A stretch of DNA of 64,000 nt from JAISDD01 sp031553935 (lineage in GTDB: Bacteria > Bacillota > Syntrophomonadia > Syntrophomonadales > Syntrophomonadaceae): the NCBI GenBank assembly GCA_031553935.1, contig JAVBKS010000011.1, forward strand, positions 1 to 64,000. The letters are read 5' to 3'. Below are positions 47,162 to 55,006 of this stretch, piece by piece. The notes beneath the pieces were generated by a model that was not told the DNA's origin, made no database searches, and saw only the letters and a list, made by a program, of their open reading frames with translations. Numbering within the stretch: the first letter of the stretch is position 1; every line of letters begins with the position of its first letter. Made by a program: the position numbers and the translations under genes.

Positions 47162-50100
47162 CTACAGCATGCCCCGCCTCTGTTTTTCTAAGCGTAATTC
47201 TTTTTGCATGCGGCTCATTAATTCATTAGTAATCGTTTTTAACTCATTTTTTTCGATATTTGATCTGGACTGGATTACTTGTTTTAGCAGTTTTTCTTGA
47301 TTTTCGATCTTCTCGGTTAAGTTCTTAACGGTCTGTTTTTGTTGGTTAAGTTCGGTTTCATGATTTATTTCTCTTCTGCTCAAGTATTTAATTTCACTTT
47401 GCACTTTTTTATATGCAGTTTGATTTTCATCTGTCTTCATTTTTTTATCGGCTTTTTCAGCTATGTAGTGTTTTAAGACACCGGCACTGCTTTCTCGTTC
47501 TGCCCATGCAGACCAAGTCAGCTTCTTTAAGCCTTTTTCCACTCTACCTGCTTGGTGAATATCTTTTATAGTCAATGGATTTCGAATACTTAAATAACGG
47601 TAAGTCATATATCTTGGTGAAATTTTTAGGTTTTTCAAAACTTGATAATTCAATCTAGGTTTGGCATCGCTATTATCTTGAAAATCCGCAAAAATTTTGT
47701 TAAAGATATCGGGTTGATTAGAAACAAACATTTCGGCATTCTTTATATCCTGCTTATTATGTATCGAGGAGTAATTGAAGCTATTTGACAATACCTCACT
47801 GCCCCTATTAATAATTCTATATTTGAGGTTCCTGACTAACGGCAAATTATTCCCTAATAGAAAACTAGCTGAGCTTGGGAGCCAAAAATTATCGTGTTTT
47901 CCATGCCCCAGGTTATTTTCAATTTGTTCGCTCAAAATTTTATATTTGAGGTTCCTGACTAACGGCAAATTATTCTCTAATAGAAAACTAGCTGAGCTTT
48001 GGAGCCAAAAATTATTATGTTTTCCATGCCCAAGGTTATTTTTGATGTGTTCGCTCAAAACTTTATTTTTGAGGTTCCTGAATAACGGCATATTATTCTC
48101 TAATAGAATACTAGCTGAGTTTTGGAGCCAAAAATTATTATGTTCTCCAAGCACAAAGGTATTTTTGATGCCCTCATTCAAAATTCTCGATTGAACGTTT
48201 CCGTATCGAGCCAGGGTCTCTTTCCATTTGCCTGCATAGACAATATCTCTTTTAATCAGCTTATGCAAAGTTCTGGATATCCTGGATCCTAGCGCGGAAG
48301 GCCATAATCTAGCGTTTTCATTCAGATAAGCAGCATAATTTTCCTGATTGTTTCTATTGATTTCGTCTATTTCATGACGATATGCTATCTCTTTTAAAAG
48401 AACTGATCGAAGCTCATTTTCTTTAGCCGCCTGGCTGTTCTTGATACCCTTCATCCAAATACTTAATAAGGGGTTTGAGATATAACTGTTTTCATTGTTG
48501 TGAAAACTATTTAATGTTAAGTAATCTTCCCGGCGATCTACAAGTAGCTTAGTTGTTTCTCTTACCCATTTTTTATCGTATAACCGGGTTTGATATAAAC
48601 TTTTTTCAAGCGCCTCGGCTGCAATACCCCCGGCCTTAAAATTGGTTAAATAGCTTTCCACTTGGCCAACTAAATGTCCATAGTTTTTTTCAGTTACTGC
48701 TTTTATGTAAAACTGAAGTTGTGCCTGTATTTTATTGGCCATCCAGGTATTTATGGTGCTGGGTAAGTTTAGGGAAAAATATCTCCTTAAACTTTTTATC
48801 GAGCTTTCTAAATTCTTCTTCACACTATCCGATTGGAATCTTTGATTTTGTTTGAATAAGTTATGGATTGCTTTGTTTTCTGTTCCAACATGGTAATTGT
48901 TAATATGTGGGTAAATCCGGTATTGAGTATCTGCGTTCTTTTCCCCAAGCCTAAATAAAGAATAATTACTTAGTCTAAGCAACTTGTTGAATTTAAATTT
49001 ATTACTAGACGTAAAACCATTTAACATGCGATTTAATACAGATTTATTCTCGCCTATAAAAAGTGACAGTGAATTTATTCCCGTATTAAAGCTGCGCGTT
49101 TGGTTCAAAATTCTATTTTCCCAACGGGACTGTATCTTTAACCACAGTTGCAGAGTATTGTCACTTTCCGCAGAATTAACATATCTAATAGTATTTATAT
49201 CGCTTGGTTTTTTAGCTTGGTATGAATGTGATTGGTCGATTGTATTATCAATTAAATATTTCGCATTACTCAATATACCGGCAAAAATCTTTGGGCTGGC
49301 ATAAAACTCCGGCTTAAATATAGGCATTTGACCTTTTTTGCTGCCAGGCAAAAGATTCTTAATATAGATTAGCCGCTGTCCTCCCCCGACCTGTGCAATG
49401 TGAGGAATGATAGCTCTTTCCGCTTCCTGCAAGTCCTTTAGTAACATTTTCGGATTACGGTCTGCACCATTAACTTGGATCTTGTTTTGATGTTTTAGAG
49501 CTGTTCTTATTTCCGACCTGTTTTTTCTCGAATTTCCTTGCGGCAAGCCCACATAACTATCCAACCATCCCAATAGTGATTGACTAAATCGGTTTAAATA
49601 GTTTGCTGAGAACCAAACCCTGTTTTGAATGTACGGCGACTGATGATAATTTAATAAGCGTTCCTGCCAGTTGTAACTCTTCGGTTCTAATTGTGAATTT
49701 AAAAAAACAAGATTACTTATATTTGATGGGTAAAATATTTTCGGATGTGGGCCATAACTAATGAATGATTTATTATCAATTACGTTCCATTTGCCCGGCT
49801 GGATCTGTCCGCGCGCTGCGTGCCTCGTCCTAGTAATAAAGTCAATACTAGATAATGCCTTTACCCTAACCATGGCATTCTTAAGCATAAAAGCATCATT
49901 TGATTTCATTAACTGTCTTGACTTGAATACTTCGGTCTTACGGGTATTGCTCTCTTGTTCTTTGATTAGAAGCTGTAACTCTTTTTTAATGGAGGTAGTG
50001 AGTTTTCTTTTCTTTCTTTGCAATCCCTTACTTTTGGTCTTTACTCTACTCCGCCCCATCAGCTCAAGTTCCTGCTGGCGCAAGTTAATAGCTTCTTGCC

Positions 50101-50434
50101 ACGCTTGGGATAACCTATTGGTAAGAGAACGGCTTTCGCTAGTCAGCAGATGGATGTGATAATCGTATTGAGCCTGCAAATTTTTATATACTGTCTGGTT
50201 AAACTGGCCAATCTGCGTTTCATTCAGCTGAAGTAACAGCTGCCACAGAAATATCAAAGTTTCACGAGATTGACTTTTTTGCTCTACTTCCGCATTAGGT
50301 TCTAAAAAAACCAAAGAAACACCGGCATAATCGTAGATGCCCGCATTTAAATATTTCCTTCTCACATTGTCGCTAAAGTTTTGGTTCATCACTGCCAGGC
50401 GCGTGGAAAAACCATTTTCACTAAGCATACGCAT
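47162..50434 (-). CDS. Large basic helical protein, possible tape measure
   Basis: 1090 residues, rich in Asn, Lys, Arg, Gln and Leu. Coiled-coil stretches lie near 125-175 and near the C-terminus (about 1010-1090). No signal peptide or catalytic motif is seen. Residues about 752-875 hold three 41-residue tandem repeats (NNFWLQSSASFLLENNLPL pattern). It stands between the second tube gene and the LysM gene. In phage tails a long helical ruler often follows the tube and chaperone genes, and no other ruler (Afp14 equivalent) is visible, so a tape-measure role is plausible. An effector or accessory role is also possible. The function is not established. Confidence 0.5.
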   Translation of the reverse strand: MRMLSENGFSTRLAVMNQNFSDNVRRKYLNAGIYDYAGVSLVFLEPNAEVEQKSQSRETLIFLWQLLLQLNETQIGQFNQTVYKNLQAQYDYHIHLLTSESRSLTNRLSQAWQEAINLRQQELELMGRSRVKTKSKGLQRKKRKLTTSIKKELQLLIKEQESNTRKTEVFKSRQLMKSNDAFMLKNAMVRVKALSSIDFITRTRHAARGQIQPGKWNVIDNKSFISYGPHPKIFYPSNISNLVFLNSQLEPKSYNWQERLLNYHQSPYIQNRVWFSANYLNRFSQSLLGWLDSYVGLPQGNSRKNRSEIRTALKHQNKIQVNGADRNPKMLLKDLQEAERAIIPHIAQVGGGQRLIYIKNLLPGSKKGQMPIFKPEFYASPKIFAGILSNAKYLIDNTIDQSHSYQAKKPSDINTIRYVNSAESDNTLQLWLKIQSRWENRILNQTRSFNTGINSLSLFIGENKSVLNRMLNGFTSSNKFKFNKLLRLSNYSLFRLGEKNADTQYRIYPHINNYHVGTENKAIHNLFKQNQRFQSDSVKKNLESSIKSLRRYFSLNLPSTINTWMANKIQAQLQFYIKAVTEKNYGHLVGQVESYLTNFKAGGIAAEALEKSLYQTRLYDKKWVRETTKLLVDRREDYLTLNSFHNNENSYISNPLLSIWMKGIKNSQAAKENELRSVLLKEIAYRHEIDEINRNNQENYAAYLNENARLWPSALGSRISRTLHKLIKRDIVYAGKWKETLARYGNVQSRILNEGIKNTFVLGEHNNFWLQNSASILLENNMPLFRNLKNKVLSEHIKNNLGHGKHNNFWLQSSASFLLENNLPLVRNLKYKILSEQIENNLGHGKHDNFWLPSSASFLLGNNLPLVRNLKYRIINRGSEVLSNSFNYSSIHNKQDIKNAEMFVSNQPDIFNKIFADFQDNSDAKPRLNYQVLKNLKISPRYMTYRYLSIRNPLTIKDIHQAGRVEKGLKKLTWSAWAERESSAGVLKHYIAEKADKKMKTDENQTAYKKVQSEIKYLSRREINHETELNQQKQTVKNLTEKIENQEKLLKQVIQSRSNIEKNELKTITNELMSRMQKELRLEKQRRGML
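47812..48180 (-). repeat. Three 123-bp tandem repeats in the long helical gene
   Basis: Units begin near 47812, 47935 and 48058; the marker ttgaggttcctga recurs every 123 nt (41 codons). The units are very similar, with only a few differences each, so they arose recently and can change copy number without a frame shift. Confidence 0.85.
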
Positions 50435-50509
50435 GATAAGTCATCCCTAAAATCAAAGTAATCAATTTTATGTAGCTAATTACATAAGTTCGCTTCGCAA
50501 AGTCAGCTT

Positions 50510-50959
50510 TCACATCTCTACCAAACCAGAATGGGCTATTTCAAACCTTTCTATCAATACCTCATTGCCCAAAGCATCAAAATTAGTAACTTCCCATTTG
50601 ACCACTACCCCTTCATCAAAACTGTAATAGCGATCTTGTTTCTGATTCTGATCTAAGACTACTAAAGTTACTGCCTTTTTGATCCTGCCTCCCGCCTTTA
50701 AGTTCAGCTTTTCATAAGTGTCTTTGTCTTTATCTCCAGCAATATTAATCCCTTTTTCCAGGATCAAAGTTTCTTGCTGCTGCTTTGGCTTCGTGAAGGT
50801 ATGTACCATATGATTTAGCCCACCCTCACTGAAAGTGTCGCATTCCAAAGTTCGGCTCACATTGGTTACTTTTGTGAAGCTCAAGAGTTCTTTGCCGATA
50901 GATAACAAGAAATTATGGCTGGGCATAACACCTTTTGCCCCTGAATTTAAAGTATTCAT
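50510..50959 (-). CDS. Second tube-type protein (gp19-like)
   Basis: 149 residues, a T4 gp19-like tube fold (HNFLLSIGKELLSFTKVTNVS, later WEVTNFDALGNEVLIERFEIAHSG). It is distant from the main tube protein and slightly longer, like Afp5/PVC5, and may form the first tube ring or the hub adaptor. A GAGGTG ribosome site overlaps the end of the small -1-frame gene. Confidence 0.85.
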   Translation of the reverse strand: MNTLNSGAKGVMPSHNFLLSIGKELLSFTKVTNVSRTLECDTFSEGGLNHMVHTFTKPKQQQETLILEKGINIAGDKDKDTYEKLNLKAGGRIKKAVTLVVLDQNQKQDRYYSFDEGVVVKWEVTNFDALGNEVLIERFEIAHSGLVEM

Positions 50960-50974
50960 TGTGATTTCACCTCA

Positions 50975-51157
50975 TTAGAAATTGGCAAAAACATTTTCCG
51001 GCTCATCGTTTAACTTGCTGTTTATTTTGGATACTTCTTTACACCAGCGAATTCGGTCACGATGTTGTAAATTCATGATTTCATCATGACTCCAATGAAG
51101 ATAATAAGCCAAAAAAGCTGCTTCTTCGTATATCTTATCGGCCGGATAGATTTCTAT
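50975..51157 (-). CDS. Small DUF6760-like protein, -1 frame extension of the chaperone-like gene
   Basis: The frame encodes IEIYPADKIYEEAAFLAYYL, continues HWSHDEIMNLQHRDRIRWC and ends EPENVFANF (about 60 residues). This resembles the small DUF6760-type proteins found in contractile-tail loci (tentative). The frame is open from about 51187 but has no ATG, GTG or TTG before the conserved part. The only initiation option is ATA at 51157, overlapping the previous stop (ATAG). The frame is -1 relative to the upstream gene, and a slippery site and hairpin lie exactly where needed. I therefore read it mainly as the T part of a G/GT-like fusion (118 + 65 residues). Confidence 0.7.
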   Translation of the reverse strand: MEIYPADKIYEEAAFLAYYLHWSHDEIMNLQHRDRIRWCKEVSKINSKLNDEPENVFANF

Positions 51158-51178
51158 AGTCCGGCTTCCAAAAAATTT
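51141..51178 (-). promoter_or_regulatory. Candidate -1 ribosomal frameshift signal
   Basis: On the minus strand the heptamer A AAT TTT (51178-51172, in the zero frame of the upstream gene) is followed by a 6-nt spacer. Then comes a hairpin at 51165-51141: GCCGG, 3-nt bulge, ATAG, AAAT loop, CTAT, CCGGC. Slippage by -1 leads directly into the downstream frame. Confidence 0.6.
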
Positions 51179-51525
51179 ATGGGAATCTCAACTTCTTTGC
51201 CGCAATGTGGACAGCTGGCATTGTACACCGGTATATCCTGAGAGTTAATCCTTTGATAAAGATCTTGAAGATAAGCTAAGTCCATAGTAAATAGGTTTTC
51301 GATCACTCTGGTGTCTACAGCTGCTAGACTGCCTAATTTGATTACTACTCTGGCTAAAAGAATAATGGAAAGATAACTGGGATTTTGCTGGACTCTCTGG
51401 TCTCGCATCGGGTTAATTTCATCAGCGGCGGTTGCCAGACGCATAATTCCCTCCCGGTGCAGCACACCGGATTGATCAACAAAACCCCGGGGTAATTCAA
51501 AAGTAAACTCGGTTTGGAATGCCAT
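51154..51525 (-). CDS. Tail assembly chaperone-like protein (gpG-like)
   Basis: 123 residues. FELPRGFVDQSGVLHREGIMRLATAADEI followed by PSYLSIILLARVVIKLGSL is the pattern of a small protein common in contractile-tail and eCIS loci, often called a phage tail assembly protein. The end carries a zinc-ribbon half site CPHC. It ends ..FLEAGL, then TAG, inside a frameshift signal that fuses it to the DUF6760-like tail. Gene order (tube, this, tube 2, long helical gene) matches chaperone placement in phage tails. The ribosome site is AAAGGAG. Confidence 0.75.
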   Translation of the reverse strand: MAFQTEFTFELPRGFVDQSGVLHREGIMRLATAADEINPMRDQRVQQNPSYLSIILLARVVIKLGSLAAVDTRVIENLFTMDLAYLQDLYQRINSQDIPVYNASCPHCGKEVEIPINFLEAGL

Positions 51526-51561
51526 ATTATAACTCCTTTCAGGTTTTAATAATTAGTTCTC

Positions 51562-51579
51562 AAAAGGCTTTTAGAGCCT
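51562..51579 (-). terminator. Weak attenuator hairpin after the tube gene
   Basis: On the minus strand AGGCT, 5-nt loop, AGCCT followed by TTTT. It lies between tube and chaperone-like genes and may reduce expression of minor parts relative to sheath and tube. The stem is short. Confidence 0.35.
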
Positions 51580-51646
51580 GCTTTTATAAATACTCCAATT
51601 AAACAATGTTGATATAAAAGCCGGCTCCATCTAAGTCCAAATATTA

Positions 51647-52072
51647 TTAAGAAACTCTGGTCATGCCTTCATGGGCAATTTCCAACATTTCAATAGCTAC
51701 TTCGGAAGCAGTAGCATTGAAATCAGGAGCGGTGTACTTCATAGGCCAAGCATTGATAACTTGCCATGATGCAGCCGCTTCGCCTGCTTCATCTAGTACG
51801 GTTATGGTAATTGTCTTTCGGTCAACTGGGCCTTCAACTCCGGTAATAATCCACTCGTATAGAACCACGGAATCAGTTAAACCTTGTTTCAAAGTTATGT
51901 TACCGTATTTTTTTAGACCGGGCAGTTTCATAGGTGTCTGCACCATATCTCCTTCCCGGTATTCAATCACGTCAATATTTGCGTCGAATCCAGAGACTTC
52001 GGAAAAACCGCCAGCTTCTAAACCGTCAATTTCCACTCTGAATCTATATTTTCCATGGGGGTAACCAGCCAT
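51647..52072 (-). CDS. Main tube protein (gp19/Hcp-like)
   Basis: 141 residues, clearly of the T4 gp19-type tube family: KYRFRVEIDGLEAGGFSEVSGFDA, VIEYREGDM, KYGNITLKQGLTDS, and the terminal AIEMLEIAHEGMTRV. It would polymerise inside the sheath. It lies 25 nt after the sheath gene with an AAAGGAG ribosome site. A 121-nt gap with an attenuator-like hairpin follows. Confidence 0.93.
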   Translation of the reverse strand: MAGYPHGKYRFRVEIDGLEAGGFSEVSGFDANIDVIEYREGDMVQTPMKLPGLKKYGNITLKQGLTDSVVLYEWIITGVEGPVDRKTITITVLDEAGEAAASWQVINAWPMKYTAPDFNATASEVAIEMLEIAHEGMTRVS

Positions 52073-52097
52073 TTTTTACACTCCTTTCATTTAGCAT

Positions 52098-53810
52098 TTA
52101 TTCGCCGGATTCGTTAGTTTTCTGAGTAATCCGGAAGATGACGAATTCAGCCGGTTTTACTGGAGCTATGCCAATAACGCATACAAGGCGGCCGTTATCA
52201 ATGTCATCTTGAGACATGGTGGTCCGTCCCACATCAACGAAGAACGCTTCGCTAGGAGCTGCTCCCGCTAAAGACCCCAAACGCCATAAACCAGTGAGGA
52301 AAACATCAATCGTCCGCTTGACCCGAACCCAAAGCAATTCATCATTTGGCTCGAACACTACCCAATTAGTATTGGCTTTGATGGATTCTTCAACAAAGAT
52401 AAACAAACGACGAACATTAATGTATTTCCAACTAGGGTTACTGGTAGCGGTGCGGGCTCCCCAGACTCTTATGCCTTGGCCGGCAAAACCTCTAATTAAG
52501 TTAACGCCTTTTGGATTTAGAATATCTTGTTCCCCTTTATTGTACTGACAGTCTAGTCCTACACAAGCTCGCACTACTTCGTTGGCTGGAGCTTTATGCA
52601 CACCTCTGGTATTGTCACTGCGGGCATAAATGCCTAGTATGGATCCGGAGGGTGGAATAGCAATATTTTTCTTGTCTAAAGGATCGAAGACCTCTAGCCA
52701 TGGATGATACAAAGCTGCATAATTTGAATCAAATATATCTCGGTGAGCCATTACATCGGCGACTTTTTTACTGTCTCTGGGGATGTCTAAAACCGCGAAA
52801 CGGCTTGCTAGGTTTTCGCAATGTGCTACCAGCATCAGCTGCACATTAGGATCAGTTACCCCGGGAACTGCCATCAAGGAAACGAAATCATTGTCTACAA
52901 ATGCTTGGATTCCGGTTCTTTTTCCCGGTCCGTTATCAGTGCCAATAAAATCAGCGGCGGAAATACTACTTACCGAGCCGTTGCTGCCGCCAGCCAAGCC
53001 TATTGTCACCAGGTTTTGGCCCTCATTGGCTAATTGCTGGAATGGAGCTTCAATTTCGTCATTGTCTCCCGTATAAGAAATTGTAACCAGATCCGATTTA
53101 GCAATTCTTTTGTTAATAAAATTAGCGGCTTGAGCATTAAAAGATACGTTTTCGTAAACTTCTTCAATATCTTCAAATCTTACCTCAACTTTGATTTCGC
53201 AAGTTGAGATTACTTTCACCGGCAATAAGTTTTTATCAACAACATTTTCGGTAAAAGCTTCTTCAAATTCGATTATGTTATCCTGGCTTTTCACCACTCG
53301 GTTCAAAACCGTATTCTTCTTGTCACTAAAAGCTACAATATCTCCGGCATTAAATCCTGCCGAGCTTTTAACACTGTATTTGTTATTGTCCAATACTTCT
53401 AAAATTTGAGTTTTCGCCTTGCTGGCTGGAGTTACATTAACTTGAATACTGTTTCCCCATAATCCAGGATTTTTGGCCGTAATTTGGATGGCCAAGTCTT
53501 CTTCGCTTTCAGAACATTTAGCGTCATTTGGAGCTACCCGAGCTATGAAACATCTGGAACCTCCATTAACAAAAAAGTGTTCCACTGCATAAGCCAAAAA
53601 GCGGTATTCTCCGAATTCGCTGTCAGATAAATAATTACCGTATTTTCTTCTGAAATCGGCGAAATTCGTAACCAATTGCGGAACTCCCTCACATGGTCCC
53701 CTTTCCGCTAAGCCGATAAATCCTGCGGTACTGGTTCCAACTCCTTCCATAGGTTTACCGCCCGACTCGAACTCTTCTACATAGACGCCTGGTGATAAAT
53801 ATTCAGCCAT
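52098..53810 (-). CDS. Contractile sheath protein
   Basis: 570 residues. It starts YLSPGVYVEEFESGGKPMEGV, the usual sheath N-terminus. The C-terminal subdomain contains WGARTATSNPSWKYINVRRLFIFVEESIK and later QNKTNESGE-like end residues, which interlock neighbouring subunits. Only one sheath gene is present, while Afp/PVC have several. An internal region of about 250 residues (100-350) is a larger variable domain. Translation start is ATG 53810; its ribosome site is displaced upstream by a hairpin (see separate entry). Confidence 0.94.
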   Translation of the reverse strand: MAEYLSPGVYVEEFESGGKPMEGVGTSTAGFIGLAERGPCEGVPQLVTNFADFRRKYGNYLSDSEFGEYRFLAYAVEHFFVNGGSRCFIARVAPNDAKCSESEEDLAIQITAKNPGLWGNSIQVNVTPASKAKTQILEVLDNNKYSVKSSAGFNAGDIVAFSDKKNTVLNRVVKSQDNIIEFEEAFTENVVDKNLLPVKVISTCEIKVEVRFEDIEEVYENVSFNAQAANFINKRIAKSDLVTISYTGDNDEIEAPFQQLANEGQNLVTIGLAGGSNGSVSSISAADFIGTDNGPGKRTGIQAFVDNDFVSLMAVPGVTDPNVQLMLVAHCENLASRFAVLDIPRDSKKVADVMAHRDIFDSNYAALYHPWLEVFDPLDKKNIAIPPSGSILGIYARSDNTRGVHKAPANEVVRACVGLDCQYNKGEQDILNPKGVNLIRGFAGQGIRVWGARTATSNPSWKYINVRRLFIFVEESIKANTNWVVFEPNDELLWVRVKRTIDVFLTGLWRLGSLAGAAPSEAFFVDVGRTTMSQDDIDNGRLVCVIGIAPVKPAEFVIFRITQKTNESGE

Positions 53811-53854
53811 ATTGTCCCAGTTTCTGAACTAAAGCGAAACTGGATACCCCCTTT
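53811..53854 (-). promoter_or_regulatory. Sheath leader: ribosome site, hairpin spacer, start
   Basis: On the minus strand AAAGGGGG (53854-53847) is followed by TAT, an 8-bp perfect hairpin CCAGTTTC / GAAACTGG (53843-53817, 11-nt loop), GACAAT and ATG. Without the hairpin the spacer is 9 nt, the normal distance; linear spacing would be too long. No other ribosome site is near the start. Confidence 0.55.
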
Positions 53855-53910
53855 CGTGGTTTTTAAATGGTCCTAAATTTTTAGTTCATAATAATTAAAT
53901 CATGACCTTA

Positions 53911-53942
53911 TGAACAATTCTCTGAACATTTTGCTGAACAAT
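53911..53942 (-). promoter_or_regulatory. Three direct repeats A(T/A)TGTTCA, 12-nt period
   Basis: Minus-strand copies at 53942-53935, 53930-53923 and 53918-53911, exactly 12 nt apart, about 100-130 nt upstream of the sheath start. A TATTAT (53893-53888) lies 17 nt after the last copy, so that copy occupies the -35 position. This resembles activator sites of SARP/OmpR-type regulators. Confidence 0.5.
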
Positions 53943-53959
53943 CAGGAAAATAACTAAAA

Positions 53960-55000
53960 TTATTTTTTTTCTAGCCTTTTTTCCCAAAACGCATATAAAT
54001 CTATTACTTCTTCTATTTCCATACTACTCCCCTCTATATAAACCGGGTCTTCTCCCTGCGGTGATAAAGACCAACCCCTGAAAGTAAAACCCGCGCGCGA
54101 TAAATGCCCGCTATTTCCTAATATCAGAACTGTTTCCCCTCTCTGATAGGTGTTTTCATCAACCGGCACTTGGCCGCCGGTCGCACCGTTGGGGTGGTAG
54201 TTTACTGAAAAACCATCCCTGCTGATAATGATTAGGGCATCATCATTAGTCAAACCATGCTCTTCCGTAATCTCTGCAAGCGCACTATGCATAACAAATA
54301 AAGCATCGTCGCCAGTATGGCTTCTGGCTTGCCGGGCTTTTTCCAGCAAAACCGGCAAACGGTTATAAAAATTTATTTTTAGGCGTTCTTTATCTGCCAC
54401 TACTGCGCTTAAAAACTGAATGCGCTTTTCCAACCCCGGGTCAGAGTCTGAACTTGGCTCCCGGCTTAATTGACGGGCGGCCGCTCTCAAATATGCCAGT
54501 TCTTCTTTTTCCTTTTCCGCACTAAAAAACGGATTAATATTTTCTTGAACATTCAGTTCATAATTTTCCAGCAAGTTTTGCATTTTTTTCATAATAAATA
54601 TAGGAACCTTGCTTGAGTCAATTCGATAATCATAAGCACTTTCTTCTCGCCGATTCCAGTTTTCGTTTATCCGAAACGCGCCGGTTAGCAAGGGTATCTT
54701 CACACTGCTATCTCCCTTTAAGACTTTACTCTCTTCGGGCAAAGCGTGAATATCCTTACTGCGGTGCTGCGAATTCACAATAATCAATTGTTTCTTCTTA
54801 TTGCGTCCAATCTCCAAAGTTCCATAAGAATTGCCTATTTCCCAGATCTTTTCAGGCACATCATCATTTGTTTTTTCTTTTTCTGAGCTCTCATACCCAG
54901 TAAGAGACTCAATCCCTTCTGGTTTTCTTTCCTTTAATATGCCCTCCGAAGAACGCCATTCTGGAAATCGCTCTTTATATGTAGGTTCCCAGCTCATCAA
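53960..55000 (-). CDS. Protein with C-terminal InlB-type (Listeria-Bacteroides) repeat
   Basis: 346 residues, no signal peptide. The first 260 residues are charged, partly helical and unrecognised. The last 75 residues are one Listeria-Bacteroides/InlB B repeat (VNYHPNGATGGQVPVDENTY, FTFRGWSLSPQGEDPVYIEGS, LYAFWE). Such repeats normally occur in secreted adhesins, so its presence in a leaderless protein between ATPase and sheath is odd and suggests a particle-borne protein such as a fibre or cargo. It starts 6 nt after the ATPase stop, with GAGGTGG as ribosome site. Confidence 0.65.
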   Translation of the reverse strand: MMSWEPTYKERFPEWRSSEGILKERKPEGIESLTGYESSEKEKTNDDVPEKIWEIGNSYGTLEIGRNKKKQLIIVNSQHRSKDIHALPEESKVLKGDSSVKIPLLTGAFRINENWNRREESAYDYRIDSSKVPIFIMKKMQNLLENYELNVQENINPFFSAEKEKEELAYLRAAARQLSREPSSDSDPGLEKRIQFLSAVVADKERLKINFYNRLPVLLEKARQARSHTGDDALFVMHSALAEITEEHGLTNDDALIIISRDGFSVNYHPNGATGGQVPVDENTYQRGETVLILGNSGHLSRAGFTFRGWSLSPQGEDPVYIEGSSMEIEEVIDLYAFWEKRLEKK

Positions 55001-55006
55001 ACCACC

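Noticed and set aside
47775..48194. 139-residue plus-strand repeat frame
   Set aside because: It is the reverse-strand shadow of the 41-residue repeats in the 1090-residue gene.
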